Part shown: piece by piece, positions 18,226 to 27,192 of the stretch
Layout: each line of letters starts with the position of its first letter
Position numbering within the stretch: the stretch's first letter is position 1
Origin: Kaistella sp. SH40-3
GTDB lineage: Bacteria > Bacteroidota > Bacteroidia > Flavobacteriales > Weeksellaceae
Reading direction: 5' to 3'
Length of the DNA: 64,000 nt
NCBI RefSeq assembly: GCF_030686865.1
Contig: NZ_JAQYUS010000006.1
Location: forward strand, 124,001 to 188,000
Notes under the pieces: model-generated
Told to the model about the DNA's origin: nothing
The model's database searches: none
The model's input: only the letters and a program-made list of their open reading frames with translations
Made by a program: the position numbers and the translations under genes

Positions 18226-19032
18226 TTATTTTCTGCCTGTAAATTCCTTCATGGTGTCGTAAATTCCAAAAACATTTTCCATCACCCAATCAAACGCGGG
18301 GATCGGTAAAATTCCTTGCGAAAAACGAATAAACCAATATGGAAGCGGCATTGCCAACATTTTCGTTTCGTTCTCGATTGCTTTAATAATTCGTTCAGAT
18401 GTTTTTTCCGGTTCTAAAATCGGAAGCACTTTCGACTTGACGCCATCAAACATTCCTGTATTAATGAAGAAAGGCATAATGGTCGTCACCGAAATATTTT
18501 TCTTTAACTGTCTCATTTCGAGGCGAACACTATCACCCCAGCCAATTGCTGCCCACTTTGAGGCCGCATAAACCGACATCTTCGGATTGGAAATCAAGCC
18601 GGCAGAAGAAGCAATATTGCAAATTGCTCCAGAATTCTTTGCAATCATTCCCGGTAAAAACTCCAGTGTAAGATGCATGGGTGCATTTGAATTGATGGAC
18701 ATGCTTTTATCAATCTGCTCGTGCGTATGTTCATGGAAATATTTTCCGACCACAATTCCAGCGTTATTAATCAAAACATCAACAGAACCAACTTCGGTTC
18801 TGACCTGTTGCGCATTGATTTTAATGTCATCAAGATTAGACACATCCACTTTATAAGTAAAAATTTCACCACCCAATTTGGAAAATTCTGATTTAGTATG
18901 CGCTAAACCTTCTTCGTTAATATCCCAAATGATTAATTTAGAGCAACCTCTTTCCAGAGATTTTCGACCCATAATTTTTCCGATTCCGGAACAGCCGCCA
19001 GTGATAAGAACTATTTTATTTTTAAAATCCAT
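18226..19032 (-). CDS. SDR family NAD(P)-dependent oxidoreductase
   Basis: A 268-residue classical short-chain dehydrogenase. The cofactor loop is TGGCSGIGK (about residues 11-19), followed by WDIN after beta-2, the NNAG motif (about 89-92), the catalytic Ser in NIASSAGL, and YAASK (about 154-158). The C-terminal tail, with a PLPYWFIRFSQGILP segment, is hydrophobic and may touch the membrane. This is typical of SDRs close to DHRS/retinol-dehydrogenase types acting on lipophilic alcohols or ketones. The substrate cannot be read from sequence. It diverges from an aldehyde dehydrogenase gene across 128 bases, so the pair might handle a shared alcohol-aldehyde-acid route (inference). Confidence 0.85.
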   Translation of the reverse strand: MDFKNKIVLITGGCSGIGKIMGRKSLERGCSKLIIWDINEEGLAHTKSEFSKLGGEIFTYKVDVSNLDDIKINAQQVRTEVGSVDVLINNAGIVVGKYFHEHTHEQIDKSMSINSNAPMHLTLEFLPGMIAKNSGAICNIASSAGLISNPKMSVYAASKWAAIGWGDSVRLEMRQLKKNISVTTIMPFFINTGMFDGVKSKVLPILEPEKTSERIIKAIENETKMLAMPLPYWFIRFSQGILPIPAFDWVMENVFGIYDTMKEFTGRK

Positions 19033-19160
19033 TTCGTAAAGATGTAAATTATTTTTAAGTTAAATTTGTTTGGATTAAAACTTGCTGTGAATTTGATGCA
19101 AACACTGTAATATTCGCAATGCAGTGCATATTACACCCCTAATTTTAATAAATAAAAGTA

Positions 19161-20522
19161 ATGAATTTTCAAGATATATTAACCGAACAACGTGAATTAT
19201 TTAACAGTCAGAAAACAAAAAGTCTGAAATTCAGAAAAATTTATCTGGAAAAATTGAAAGAAGTTATCATTAAAAATGAAGATCTTTTATATAAAGCCAT
19301 TTATGAGGATTTTGGAAAATCAAAATTCGACACTTTTACTACGGAGATTTCATTTGTCATTAAAGACATCGATTATTATCTTAAAAATCTAAATTCTTTA
19401 GCAAAACCCAAAAAGGTACGTACAAACATCGCTAATCAATTGGGTTCAAGCAAAATTCATCCGGAACCACTTGGCTGCACTTTGGTGATTGGAGCGTGGA
19501 ATTATCCTTACCAACTTTCGCTTTCTCCTGTAGTTGCTGCTTTAGCCGCTGGAAACACCTGTATTTTGAAGCCTAGTGAAGTGGCTGAGAATTCTATGAA
19601 AGCAATGGCAAAAATCATTAATGAAAATTTCCCGAAAGAATATTTATACGTTGCAGAAGGTGGCGTAGAAGAAATAACAGAAATTTTAAAATTAAAATTC
19701 GACAAAATATTTTTTACAGGAAGTCCGAAAGTTGGGCAAATCGTTTATGAAGCCGCAGCCAAACATTTAACTCCCGTAACCTTAGAATTAGGTGGGAAAA
19801 GTCCTGCTATTGTAACTTCATCTGCCAATTTTGAAATTGCTGCCAAAAGAATTGTTTGGGGAAAATTTCTGAACGCCGGACAAACTTGTGTAGCACCGGA
19901 TTATATTTTGGTTGATGAAAACGTAAAAGACAGTTTTCTGGATTCTTTAAAATCCTATATTCAAAAATTCAATTATCAGCCGGACTCTGAACATTACACC
20001 AGAATTATTAATGAAAGAAATTATAATCGTTTGGTTAAATTAATTGACCCCGATAAAATATTTTTTGGTGGAAAAACCGATTCCTTCACAAGATATATTG
20101 AACCGACAATTTTAAATAACGTTACTTGGAATGACGCCGTAATGCAGGAAGAAATTTTCGGTCCAATCCTACCGGTTTTAACATTCAAAAATTTTAACGA
20201 AGCGCTTCTTCAAATTGAAAAAGGAGAAAAACCGTTATCCGCTTATTTATTTTCCGACAGTTCAGAAGAAAAAGAACATTTTATTTCTAAAATATCTTTT
20301 GGTGGCGGTTGTATCAACGATGTTGTGATGCATTTGAGCAATGACTACCTTCCATTTGGTGGTGTTGGGAATTCCGGGATTGGAAACTATCACGGGAAAT
20401 TTGGTTTCGAAGCATTTTCTCATCAGAAGGCAATTTTAGACCGTGCAACTTGGGGAGAACCTGATTTGAAATACCCTCCATACACAGACAAAAAACTGAA
20501 TTGGATTAAGAAACTTTTATAA
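19161..20522 (+). CDS. Aldehyde dehydrogenase (class 3-like, fatty aldehyde type)
   Basis: A 453-residue NAD(P)-dependent aldehyde dehydrogenase. It shows the cofactor segment IFFTGSPKVGQIV, the general-base Glu in LELGGKSPAIV (about residue 212) and the catalytic Cys in LNAGQTCVAPDYI (about 247). The short length, without the N-terminal extension of class 1/2 enzymes, and the preserved NDVVMHLSNDYLPFGGVGNSGIG segment near the C-terminus match ALDH3/YwdH-type enzymes, which oxidise medium and long-chain or aromatic aldehydes. It ends at a strong terminator shared with the convergent lipoprotein gene. Confidence 0.92.
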   Translation: MNFQDILTEQRELFNSQKTKSLKFRKIYLEKLKEVIIKNEDLLYKAIYEDFGKSKFDTFTTEISFVIKDIDYYLKNLNSLAKPKKVRTNIANQLGSSKIHPEPLGCTLVIGAWNYPYQLSLSPVVAALAAGNTCILKPSEVAENSMKAMAKIINENFPKEYLYVAEGGVEEITEILKLKFDKIFFTGSPKVGQIVYEAAAKHLTPVTLELGGKSPAIVTSSANFEIAAKRIVWGKFLNAGQTCVAPDYILVDENVKDSFLDSLKSYIQKFNYQPDSEHYTRIINERNYNRLVKLIDPDKIFFGGKTDSFTRYIEPTILNNVTWNDAVMQEEIFGPILPVLTFKNFNEALLQIEKGEKPLSAYLFSDSSEEKEHFISKISFGGGCINDVVMHLSNDYLPFGGVGNSGIGNYHGKFGFEAFSHQKAILDRATWGEPDLKYPPYTDKKLNWIKKLL

Positions 20523-20556
20523 AACATTTATCAACGCAAAGTCGCAACAGAATATA

Positions 20557-20591
20557 AAAAAAGTCTCGTCAAATACTGACGAGACTTTTTT
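20557..20591. terminator. Bidirectional terminator between aldehyde dehydrogenase and thioredoxin-like gene
   Basis: Perfect 15-bp arms around AAGTCTCGTCA with a 5-base loop. A-run and T-run flank both sides, so it works in both directions. Confidence 0.85.
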
Positions 20592-20594
20592 ACT

Positions 20595-21185
20595 TTATGA
20601 TTTCGGAGCCCATTCTTGAAAGAATGCTTTTACTTTTTCTGTACTATACCCTTTTCCTTCTTCTAAAACCGCACTATCTTGCGTATGAATCATTTTTCCG
20701 TTTTTATCTAAAACGATGAAAACCGGATAACCAAATTTTGCACCGGGATTATCATATTTAGCAAAAACTTTTTCATTTTTATTTTCCGGTGAATAATTCA
20801 AGTGATAATACAAATAATTTTCATCAATGATGTTTTTCAATTCAGGTGTAGTCTGTACAAACTGATTAAATCTTAAACACCAAATGCACCAGTTTCCACC
20901 AGCTTGTAAAATAATATTTTTATTTTCTGCTTGGGCTTGTTTAACTAGTTCTGCAATCTTTGCCTCTGCATTTTCCTTATCGTTATAAGGTTTCGGCAAT
21001 TTGGCTTTTTCTTCAGTTGCTACTTTTTTCTTCGCTTCTAAAACCGCTGCACTATCAACTTCTACCGAAACTGTATTCGCAGTTTTCACTTCATTGGTTT
21101 TGATATTTTCTGTTTTTTGAGAACACGCCAAAGTTGTAATCAACAATGCAGAAAGAGCTAAAATTCTAAACGGGGTATTTTTCAT
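20595..21185 (-). CDS. Thioredoxin-fold lipoprotein
   Basis: A 196-residue protein. The N-terminal lipobox LLITTLAC places the lipidated Cys at residue 21, so the mature protein is membrane-anchored and faces the periplasm. After a Lys/Glu-rich linker (about 30-85), the thioredoxin fold carries an unusual active site, C100-I-W-C103, in GGNWCIWCLRF. This motif and the N-terminal helix resemble the thioredoxin_7/DUF255-like thiol reductases of Bacteroidota. It is likely a disulfide reductase for envelope proteins, though the partner is unknown. It stands alone, with a TAnnTTTG promoter element upstream. Confidence 0.85.
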   Translation of the reverse strand: MKNTPFRILALSALLITTLACSQKTENIKTNEVKTANTVSVEVDSAAVLEAKKKVATEEKAKLPKPYNDKENAEAKIAELVKQAQAENKNIILQAGGNWCIWCLRFNQFVQTTPELKNIIDENYLYYHLNYSPENKNEKVFAKYDNPGAKFGYPVFIVLDKNGKMIHTQDSAVLEEGKGYSTEKVKAFFQEWAPKS

Positions 21186-21218
21186 TTTTAAGATTTCAAA
21201 TTAATCTACGCAAATTAA

Positions 21219-21226
21219 CAAATTTA
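21219..21226 (-). promoter_or_regulatory. Putative -7 element for the thioredoxin-like lipoprotein gene
   Basis: The minus strand reads TAAATTTG, 34-41 bases before the ATG. -33 not evident. Confidence 0.35.
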
Positions 21227-21252
21227 GAGCCAACAGTAAAGTTTATTATCAT

Positions 21253-21260
21253 TAAATTTG
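21253..21260 (+). promoter_or_regulatory. Putative -7 element for the acyltransferase gene
   Basis: TAAATTTG, an exact TAnnTTTG match, 10 bases before the ATG at 21271. The leader would be only a few bases. Confidence 0.4.
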
Positions 21261-21270
21261 CAATCAACCT

Positions 21271-22146
21271 ATGAACTTTATATTTAAAATCTTTCTTCTT
21301 TTTTCAAAACTTCCTTTGCGCGTTTTGTACCTGTCTTCAGATTTCATTTTTTTTGTGATCTATCACCTTGTTGGCTATCGTAGAAAAGTGGTTCTTGAAA
21401 ATCTTCAAAACTCTTTCCCTGAAAAAACACCTGCTGAATTGAGAAAAATAGAGAAAAAATTCTACATTAATTTTTGCGATTATATTGTAGAAACGCTTAA
21501 ATCGTTTACCGTTTCTTCTAATGAATTACGGGTTAGGGTTCAACATATAAACCAGGATGTTTTTAAAGAAGCGAAAGAAGAAAATAAAAACATCATTCTC
21601 TTGGCGGGACATGTTTTTAATTGGGAGTGGTTTAATGCCCTAGCAGAAGCAATTCCGCAAGAAAACAGTCATCCGGTTTATCGAAAAGTTCAGAGTGGTT
21701 TTTGGGAAACAAAAATTAAAGAGTTAAGAACCCGATTTGGAAATCAACCTTTAGAAGCAAAAGAGGTTGTACGTCATATTTTCAGAAATCCTAATGATGG
21801 AAATTCGGTATATCTTTTTGTTGCAGATCAAACGCCTCATGTTTCAGAAGTTACTTATGGATTAAATTTTCTAAATCAAAAAACGCCCGTTTTCGTAGGT
21901 TACGATAAACTTTCTACAAGAATGGATTTAGTATTCGTTTATTGTGATATGAAAAAAGTAAAACGCGGCTATTATCAAATCAACTATTACAGAATTCAGC
22001 CTGACGGAGAAAAATTCGTAGAACACGAAGTCGTGAAAAAATTCCATCAACTGCTGGAAAACACCATTAATAAAAGGCCAGATAATTATCTTTGGTCACA
22101 CAGAAGATGGAAATATCAGCACGCTATAAAAGTGATGGGAGAATAA
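21271..22146 (+). CDS. LpxL/HtrB-like lipid A acyltransferase
   Basis: A 291-residue lysophospholipid-acyltransferase-fold protein. It has an N-terminal membrane segment (about residues 15-35) and then the LpxL-type catalytic motif LAGHVFNWEW (about 110-119; H-x4-E). A second conserved stretch, VADQTPHVSE, lies near 189-198. This family moves a secondary acyl chain from acyl-ACP onto lipid A or, in Bacteroidota, onto other aminolipids, at the inner face of the cytoplasmic membrane. The next gene, 39 bases on, is a glycosyltransferase, so an envelope role is likely. Which acyl position it modifies cannot be told. Confidence 0.88.
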   Translation: MNFIFKIFLLFSKLPLRVLYLSSDFIFFVIYHLVGYRRKVVLENLQNSFPEKTPAELRKIEKKFYINFCDYIVETLKSFTVSSNELRVRVQHINQDVFKEAKEENKNIILLAGHVFNWEWFNALAEAIPQENSHPVYRKVQSGFWETKIKELRTRFGNQPLEAKEVVRHIFRNPNDGNSVYLFVADQTPHVSEVTYGLNFLNQKTPVFVGYDKLSTRMDLVFVYCDMKKVKRGYYQINYYRIQPDGEKFVEHEVVKKFHQLLENTINKRPDNYLWSHRRWKYQHAIKVMGE

Positions 22147-22185
22147 ATTCCAAATTTTCTTTAATAATATTTAGCATTTATAATA

Positions 22186-23148
22186 TTGGATTTAGCAATT
22201 GTCATACTCAACTGGAATGGTAAAAATTGGTTAGAAAAATTTCTTCCCAACGTTATTCAACATTCCAAAAATGCAGTTCTTTATATTATTGATAATGCTT
22301 CAACTGATAATTCTATTTCTTTTTTAAAGGAAACGTTCCCAAATGTTAAAGTCGTTCAGAACGAAAAAAACCACGGTTTTGCTGGCGGTTATAATGAAGG
22401 TTTAAAACAGATAAACCACGAATTCTATTGTCTTTTAAACTCCGATGTAGAAGTTACTGAGAACTGGATTGCCCCTGTTTTTAATTTATTTAAAAGCGAT
22501 TCAACTATCGCAGCAGTTCAACCTAAAATAATCGATTTTAATAAAAGAAATCATTTCGAATTTGCTGGAGCTGGCGGAGGATTAATTGATAATCTTGGTT
22601 ATCCTTATTGCAGAGGAAGAGTTTTTGAAAAGATTGAAGAAGATCAAGGACAATATAATGATGAAGTCGAAATTTTCTGGGCTTCGGGATGTTGCTTTTT
22701 TATTCGGTCTAAAGATTTCTGGGCAGAAAATGGATTTGATGCCAGATTCTTTGCACATCAGGAAGAAATCGATTTGTGCTGGCGCTTGAAAAATGACGGC
22801 AAGAAAATATTCTATACCGGAAAATCAACGGTTTACCATGTCGGCGGCGGAACATTAAATAAACAAAGTCCACAGAAAACTTTTTTGAATATTCGAAATA
22901 ATTTTTCGATGATTTTAAAGAACACGCCACTTTCTACTTTACTTTGGCTAATTCCCTTTCGTTTGGTATTAGACGGATTCGCTGGAATTTATTTCGGTTA
23001 CAAAAATGGAATATCTCATTTCTGGGCTGTGATCCGAGCACATTTCTCATTTTATGCACAGATTCCACAAACAGTTAAACTTCGTCAAAAAAGCCAAATT
23101 AAAGATTTCTACCAGGCAAAATGGTTAGTCTTTAAGAACTTTCTCTAA
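22186..23148 (+). CDS. Family 2 glycosyltransferase (rhamnosyltransferase-like)
   Basis: A 320-residue GT-A protein. The N-terminus LAIVILNWNGKNWLEKFLP is the classic GT2 nucleotide-sugar-binding strand. The metal site is in FYCLLNSDVEV (about residues 84-94; the first Asp of DxD is replaced by Asn, as often seen in this subgroup). HQEEIDLCWRLKNDG (about 190-204) holds the catalytic ED motif. C-terminal hydrophobic stretches may bind the membrane. The start is TTG at 22186: an in-frame stop lies 21 bases upstream and no ATG intervenes, and the resulting N-terminus fits homologues. It follows the LpxL-like gene, so it probably adds a sugar to an envelope glycan. Confidence 0.87.
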   Translation: MDLAIVILNWNGKNWLEKFLPNVIQHSKNAVLYIIDNASTDNSISFLKETFPNVKVVQNEKNHGFAGGYNEGLKQINHEFYCLLNSDVEVTENWIAPVFNLFKSDSTIAAVQPKIIDFNKRNHFEFAGAGGGLIDNLGYPYCRGRVFEKIEEDQGQYNDEVEIFWASGCCFFIRSKDFWAENGFDARFFAHQEEIDLCWRLKNDGKKIFYTGKSTVYHVGGGTLNKQSPQKTFLNIRNNFSMILKNTPLSTLLWLIPFRLVLDGFAGIYFGYKNGISHFWAVIRAHFSFYAQIPQTVKLRQKSQIKDFYQAKWLVFKNFL

Positions 23149-23200
23149 TTTATCGTCCACCTTTAGATATTCTTGAGTTAAATTTATCTACTTTTATGTT

Positions 23201-24067
23201 ATGAATATAAAAACGGATATCTACTTGATTGTTGCCATCATTGTGGTGGTTATTCTCGTTCTGGGTATCTTCATTTATTTTTTTCAACATAAATTTTTCT
23301 TTCAACCAGAAAAACTTCCGGGAGATTTCAAGTTTGCTTACGAAAATCTAAAAGCGGAGGAGAAATTTGTAGAAACAGAAAAAGGGGCTCACATCAGTTA
23401 TCTTCATTTTCAGGTTGATGATCCAAAAGGGGTTGTCATTTATCTAAAAGGGAATACGAAAAGTATTAAAGGTTGGGGGAAATTCGCCATCGATTTTACC
23501 CGATTAGGTTATGAAGTTGTAATGATGGATTATCGCGGATTCGGTAAAAGTATAGGCAAAAGAACGGTTGAAGCCATGAAAAGAGATTCGCAGTTCATTT
23601 ACGATATTGTTAAAAGAGAATTCAGCGAAGATAAAATTATCGTTTATGGTCGTTCGCTCGGCGCTGGATTTGCAGCGAGGTTGGCTTCGAAAAATAATCC
23701 ACGTTTATTAATTCTGACTTCACCGTTGTATTCATTACTAAGAACGATTCATCGATATTTACCTTTCATGCCAGCAAAACCATTTTTACGGTATAACATT
23801 CCAACTTTTCAGTATTTAAAAAATGTTCGCTGTCCTATTAAAATTATTCATGGAAGCGATGATCGACTGGTTCCCATCAACACAGCAATTGATCTCTCTG
23901 AAATCAATCCTGATTTGACGAGATTGTACATTATTTTAAGAGCAGGCCATATCGACATTCATCAGTTTGAAGAATACCACCGCGTAATGGAAGAAATTTT
24001 CGAAGAGCGAAAAATTTTCATTGATGCAGATCAAACAAGTTTGGGGTATTCCCATCGAAAAGGATAG
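23201..24067 (+). CDS. Alpha/beta hydrolase, membrane-anchored (first of a tandem pair)
   Basis: A 288-residue protein with an N-terminal transmembrane anchor (about residues 7-28) and a serine-hydrolase fold. The nucleophile elbow is GRSLGAG (Ser about 150), MDYRGFGKS follows beta-4, the acid is in HGSDDRLVP (about 223-231) and the final His in RAGHIDIHQ. It resembles BEM46/FrsA-like hydrolases, and the substrate is unknown. The next gene is a shorter paralogue without the anchor, 18 bases away; the two share MDYRGFGKS or MDYRGYGKS and the nucleophile loop, so they arose by tandem duplication. Confidence 0.85.
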   Translation: MNIKTDIYLIVAIIVVVILVLGIFIYFFQHKFFFQPEKLPGDFKFAYENLKAEEKFVETEKGAHISYLHFQVDDPKGVVIYLKGNTKSIKGWGKFAIDFTRLGYEVVMMDYRGFGKSIGKRTVEAMKRDSQFIYDIVKREFSEDKIIVYGRSLGAGFAARLASKNNPRLLILTSPLYSLLRTIHRYLPFMPAKPFLRYNIPTFQYLKNVRCPIKIIHGSDDRLVPINTAIDLSEINPDLTRLYIILRAGHIDIHQFEEYHRVMEEIFEERKIFIDADQTSLGYSHRKG

Positions 24068-24085
24068 TTTTCTTACATTTACGCC

Positions 24086-24853
24086 ATGTCTGAACTTCTA
24101 AAATATCTTCAGGAAAAAGTAGTTTTTTTACCAGTAGTTTTACCCGAGAATCATGAATTTGATTTTGGTCAAAACTTCGAGGAATACTTATGGGAAACCC
24201 CTTATGAAGGAAAAATAGATGTTCTTCATTTTAAAATTAAAAATCCAAAAGGCGTAATTGCTTATTTTCACGGAAATTCGGATAACCTTCTACGCTGGGG
24301 TAAAATCGCGCATGAATACACCCACTTCGGTTACGATGTTTTGGTAATGGATTACCGTGGCTACGGGAAAAGTTCTGGTCCTAGAAATGAGGATTACCTT
24401 TATTCCGACGCACAGTTTTTTTATGATTTTGCGAAGAATCATTATGGGGAAGAAAACACAATTGTTTATGGAAGAAGTTTGGGCGGATCTTTTGCGGTTA
24501 AAATTGCTGCCGAAAACCATCCCAAAGCTGTTATTTTAGAAGCTACTTTTTTTAATTTACAAGATATTGTAAACCGATGGCTGCCAAAAAAAGTTACTGA
24601 TAAAGTTTCACCAACGATGACTTATCACTTCTTATCAAATGAAAATATTATAAAAGTAGAAAGTCCACTTTATCATTTTCATGGTACAAAAGACAAAATA
24701 GTTCCTCTAAAATCAGGCAAGAAACTTTTTGAAGTTTTCAAAAAAGCACAGCCAAAAATTGAGAAGAAATTTATTGAAATTTCTGGAGCGACCCATGATG
24801 ATTTAATTAATTATAAAGAATTCGTAGAGGAACTCAAAAAAATTCTAAAATAA
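24086..24853 (+). CDS. Alpha/beta hydrolase (second of a tandem pair)
   Basis: A 255-residue paralogue of the upstream gene. It has MDYRGYGKSSGPR, the nucleophile in GRSLGGSFA (Ser about residue 131), the acid in FHGTKDKIVPLKSG (about 195-208) and the catalytic His in SGATHDD near the C-terminus. It lacks the transmembrane anchor and begins with VVFLPVVLPENHEFDF, so it is likely cytoplasmic or peripheral. It is probably cotranscribed with its neighbour and the exonuclease gene 39 bases downstream. The natural substrate is unknown. Confidence 0.85.
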   Translation: MSELLKYLQEKVVFLPVVLPENHEFDFGQNFEEYLWETPYEGKIDVLHFKIKNPKGVIAYFHGNSDNLLRWGKIAHEYTHFGYDVLVMDYRGYGKSSGPRNEDYLYSDAQFFYDFAKNHYGEENTIVYGRSLGGSFAVKIAAENHPKAVILEATFFNLQDIVNRWLPKKVTDKVSPTMTYHFLSNENIIKVESPLYHFHGTKDKIVPLKSGKKLFEVFKKAQPKIEKKFIEISGATHDDLINYKEFVEELKKILK

Positions 24854-24892
24854 ATTGTACTATTGAGGTCTTAAAAAAAATGATACATTCCA

Positions 24893-25450
24893 ATGATTAA
24901 TTTCTGCGCCATCGATTTTGAAACTGCAACTTCTGATAGAAATTCCGCTTGCGAAATGGGAATTTGTGTGGTTGAAAATGGCAAAATTGTAACTACGAAA
25001 ACCTGGCTCATTAAACCACCAAGTTATCCTTATTTTAATCCATTCAATATTGCAGTTCACGGAATTACTCCAAAAGAAGTTCAGGATGCGCCGACCTTTG
25101 ATGAGATTTGGCATGAAGCCCAGGATTTGATGTACGGAAATTTAATGATTGCTCACAACGCTGGTTTCGATGCCGGAGTTTTGCGCAGTTGTTTGGATCA
25201 TTACGGCTTCTTTAAACCAAAAATGAATTATTTATGCAGTATTTCTATTGCTAAAAAATCCTGGAAAGGTTTACCGAAATACGGATTGAAGAGTTTGGCA
25301 GAACAGCATAATATACAATTTAATCACCACAGAGCAGGTGCTGATGCAGAAGTTTGTGCAAAAATTTCACTATTAGCATTTGAAAGGTTGATGTTAACGA
25401 GAAATGAAGAAGTAAATGAAGTGATGAAGAAGAATTTGAAAATACTATAA
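24893..25450 (+). CDS. 3'-5' exonuclease (DnaQ/DEDD fold)
   Basis: A 185-residue exonuclease. DEDD motif I is FCAIDFETATS (D8 and E10), motif II is MIAHNAGFDAGVL (about residues 84-96), and the last motif is HHRAGADAEVCAK (about 145-157), an H-x4-D of the DEDDh type. It resembles the proofreading domain of DNA polymerase III epsilon, but without a polymerase-binding C-terminal tail, so it may act in repair or RNA trimming rather than replication. The gene follows the tandem hydrolases on the same strand and converges with apaG. Confidence 0.9.
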   Translation: MINFCAIDFETATSDRNSACEMGICVVENGKIVTTKTWLIKPPSYPYFNPFNIAVHGITPKEVQDAPTFDEIWHEAQDLMYGNLMIAHNAGFDAGVLRSCLDHYGFFKPKMNYLCSISIAKKSWKGLPKYGLKSLAEQHNIQFNHHRAGADAEVCAKISLLAFERLMLTRNEEVNEVMKKNLKIL

Positions 25451-25463
25451 AAAATAAGTTCTT

Positions 25464-25850
25464 CTAGTTACTCAGAACTTCTGAAACTAAATTAAATTTA
25501 GGAACTTCTACTTCTAAAGTTTCATTGGTTAGAAGATTCTTGCAGAAATAAATTCCCTGCATATTCCCAACTCCAGAGCGAAGTAAAACGTTAGAAAAAT
25601 AGGTGAAATTTTCACCGGGTTCAATAACTGGTGTTAAACCAATAACGCCATCGCCAGCCACTTCAGTAAAACCAAATCCTAGATCAAAAATCAACCATTT
25701 TCTGCTCAAAAGTTGAATAGCATCTCTTCCTAAATTTTCGATGCTGATATTATACCGAAAAACGAAACGATTATCTGCAGGAAAACTGTTTTTGATATCA
25801 TATTGAGGAATAACAGAAACCTTAATATCGAAAGTAGTTGTAGAAATCAT
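25464..25850 (-). CDS. apaG: ApaG domain protein
   Basis: A 128-residue all-beta protein of the ApaG/DUF525 family. The signature region FVFRYNISIENLG, the glycine-rich GFTEVAGDGVIGLTPVIEPGENFTYFSNV and the end GNMQGIYFC are characteristic. The family has an immunoglobulin-like fold. In enterobacteria apaG accompanies the diadenosine tetraphosphatase gene apaH and affects Co/Mg sensitivity; a direct activity is not established. No apaH is adjacent here. The ATG at 25850 is preferred over an in-frame GTG one codon upstream. Confidence 0.88.
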   Translation of the reverse strand: MISTTTFDIKVSVIPQYDIKNSFPADNRFVFRYNISIENLGRDAIQLLSRKWLIFDLGFGFTEVAGDGVIGLTPVIEPGENFTYFSNVLLRSGVGNMQGIYFCKNLLTNETLEVEVPKFNLVSEVLSN

Positions 25851-25878
25851 CACAAATATTTTAAAAATGTAGATACAA

Positions 25879-25904
25879 AAATCCCGCCTTTTTAGACGGG
25901 ATTT
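25879..25904 (-). terminator. Terminator of sucB
   Basis: Arms AAATCCCG and CGGGATTT with T-rich sequence on the minus strand. It lies between sucB and apaG. Confidence 0.65.
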
Positions 25905-25933
25905 ATATTATTACTGAAAATCTATAATTATGA

Positions 25934-27166
25934 TTAAAGTTCCAATCCTTTTCTCTCGTCACCTCCCAATAAAAATTCTACTGGATTGTCGATCGCTTCT
26001 TTAACAGCAACAAGGAATCCGACAGATTCTTTACCATCGATAATTCTGTGATCATACGACAACGCAACGTACATCATTGGGCGAATAACTACCTGTCCAT
26101 CAATTGCCATCGGTCTTTGAAGAATGTTGTGCATTCCTAAAATCGCAGATTGTGGCGGGTTGATAATTGGCGTAGACATCATTGATCCGAAAGTACCACC
26201 ATTAGTTATAGTAAATGTACCACCAGTCATTTCATCAACGGTAATTTTACCGTCTCTTACTCTTTCTGCCAAAGATTTAATATTACTTTCAACACCACGG
26301 AATGACATATCTTCTGCATTTCTCAACACTGGTACCATCAATCCTTTTGGACCCGAAACCGCAATTGAAATATCGCAGAAATCATAATTGATTTTATAAT
26401 CTCCATCAATAGATGCATTTACATCTGGATATAATTTTAATGCTCGGGTAACTGCTTTGGTAAAGAATGACATAAATCCTAATCCAACGCCGTGTTTCTG
26501 TGCAAATTCTTCTTTGTATTGTTTTCTGATTCTGAAAATTTCCGACATATCTACTTCATTAAAAGTAGTCAACATCGCCGTTTCATTTTTAACCATTACC
26601 AATCTTGCAGCAACTTTTCTTCTTAAAACAGAAAGTTTCGTTGTGCTAGAACCTCTAGAACCACTTGTAGAAGAGATTGATCCCATTGCTGCAACGGAGG
26701 CTACATCAGCGTCCTGTTTAGTAATTCTACCATCTTTGCCAGAACCACTTACTTGAGTAGCATCAATTCCTTTTTCGTCTAAAATTTTCTTAGCCGCTGG
26801 TGAAGGAGTTCCTGTTGCGTAAGTCGCACTGGTTGCCGGTTTTGCTTCTGCTTTCGGTGCTTCTACTTTTGCTGGCTCTGCTGCTTTAACTTCTGCTTTT
26901 GCAGGAGCCGAACCTTCAGGCTTTGAAGCAGAAGTATCAATTAAACATACCACTTGACCAACTTCTACCACTTCACCTTCTTCCGCTTTTAACGTGATGG
27001 TTCCGCTTTCTTCAGCAGGTAACTCAAGGGTTGCTTTATCAGAATCTACTTCCGCGATGGGTTGATCTTTCTCTACATAATCGCCGTCTTTTACTAACCA
27101 CGTCGCGATTTCAACTTCTGTGATGGATTCTCCCGGAGATGGGACTTTCATTTCTAATATTGACAT
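25934..27166 (-). CDS. sucB: Dihydrolipoyllysine succinyltransferase (E2 of 2-oxoglutarate dehydrogenase)
   Basis: A 410-residue E2 enzyme. It has one N-terminal lipoyl domain with the lipoylated Lys in [10 protein letters not shown] (about residue 44). An Ala/Pro/Glu-rich linker (about 75-115) is followed by a peripheral subunit-binding domain ([22 protein letters not shown]). The C-terminal acyltransferase domain ends in [18 protein letters not shown] with the catalytic His-x3-Asp. It transfers succinyl groups to CoA in the citric acid cycle. It is cotranscribed with sucA, although a small secreted-protein gene lies between them. Confidence 0.95.
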   Translation of the reverse strand: MSILEMKVPSPGESITEVEIATWLVKDGDYVEKDQPIAEVDSDKATLELPAEESGTITLKAEEGEVVEVGQVVCLIDTSASKPEGSAPAKAEVKAAEPAKVEAPKAEAKPATSATYATGTPSPAAKKILDEKGIDATQVSGSGKDGRITKQDADVASVAAMGSISSTSGSRGSSTTKLSVLRRKVAARLVMVKNETAMLTTFNEVDMSEIFRIRKQYKEEFAQKHGVGLGFMSFFTKAVTRALKLYPDVNASIDGDYKINYDFCDISIAVSGPKGLMVPVLRNAEDMSFRGVESNIKSLAERVRDGKITVDEMTGGTFTITNGGTFGSMMSTPIINPPQSAILGMHNILQRPMAIDGQVVIRPMMYVALSYDHRIIDGKESVGFLVAVKEAIDNPVEFLLGGDERKGLEL

Positions 27167-27192
27167 CGGATATATTTTTTATTTTTTGTTTA

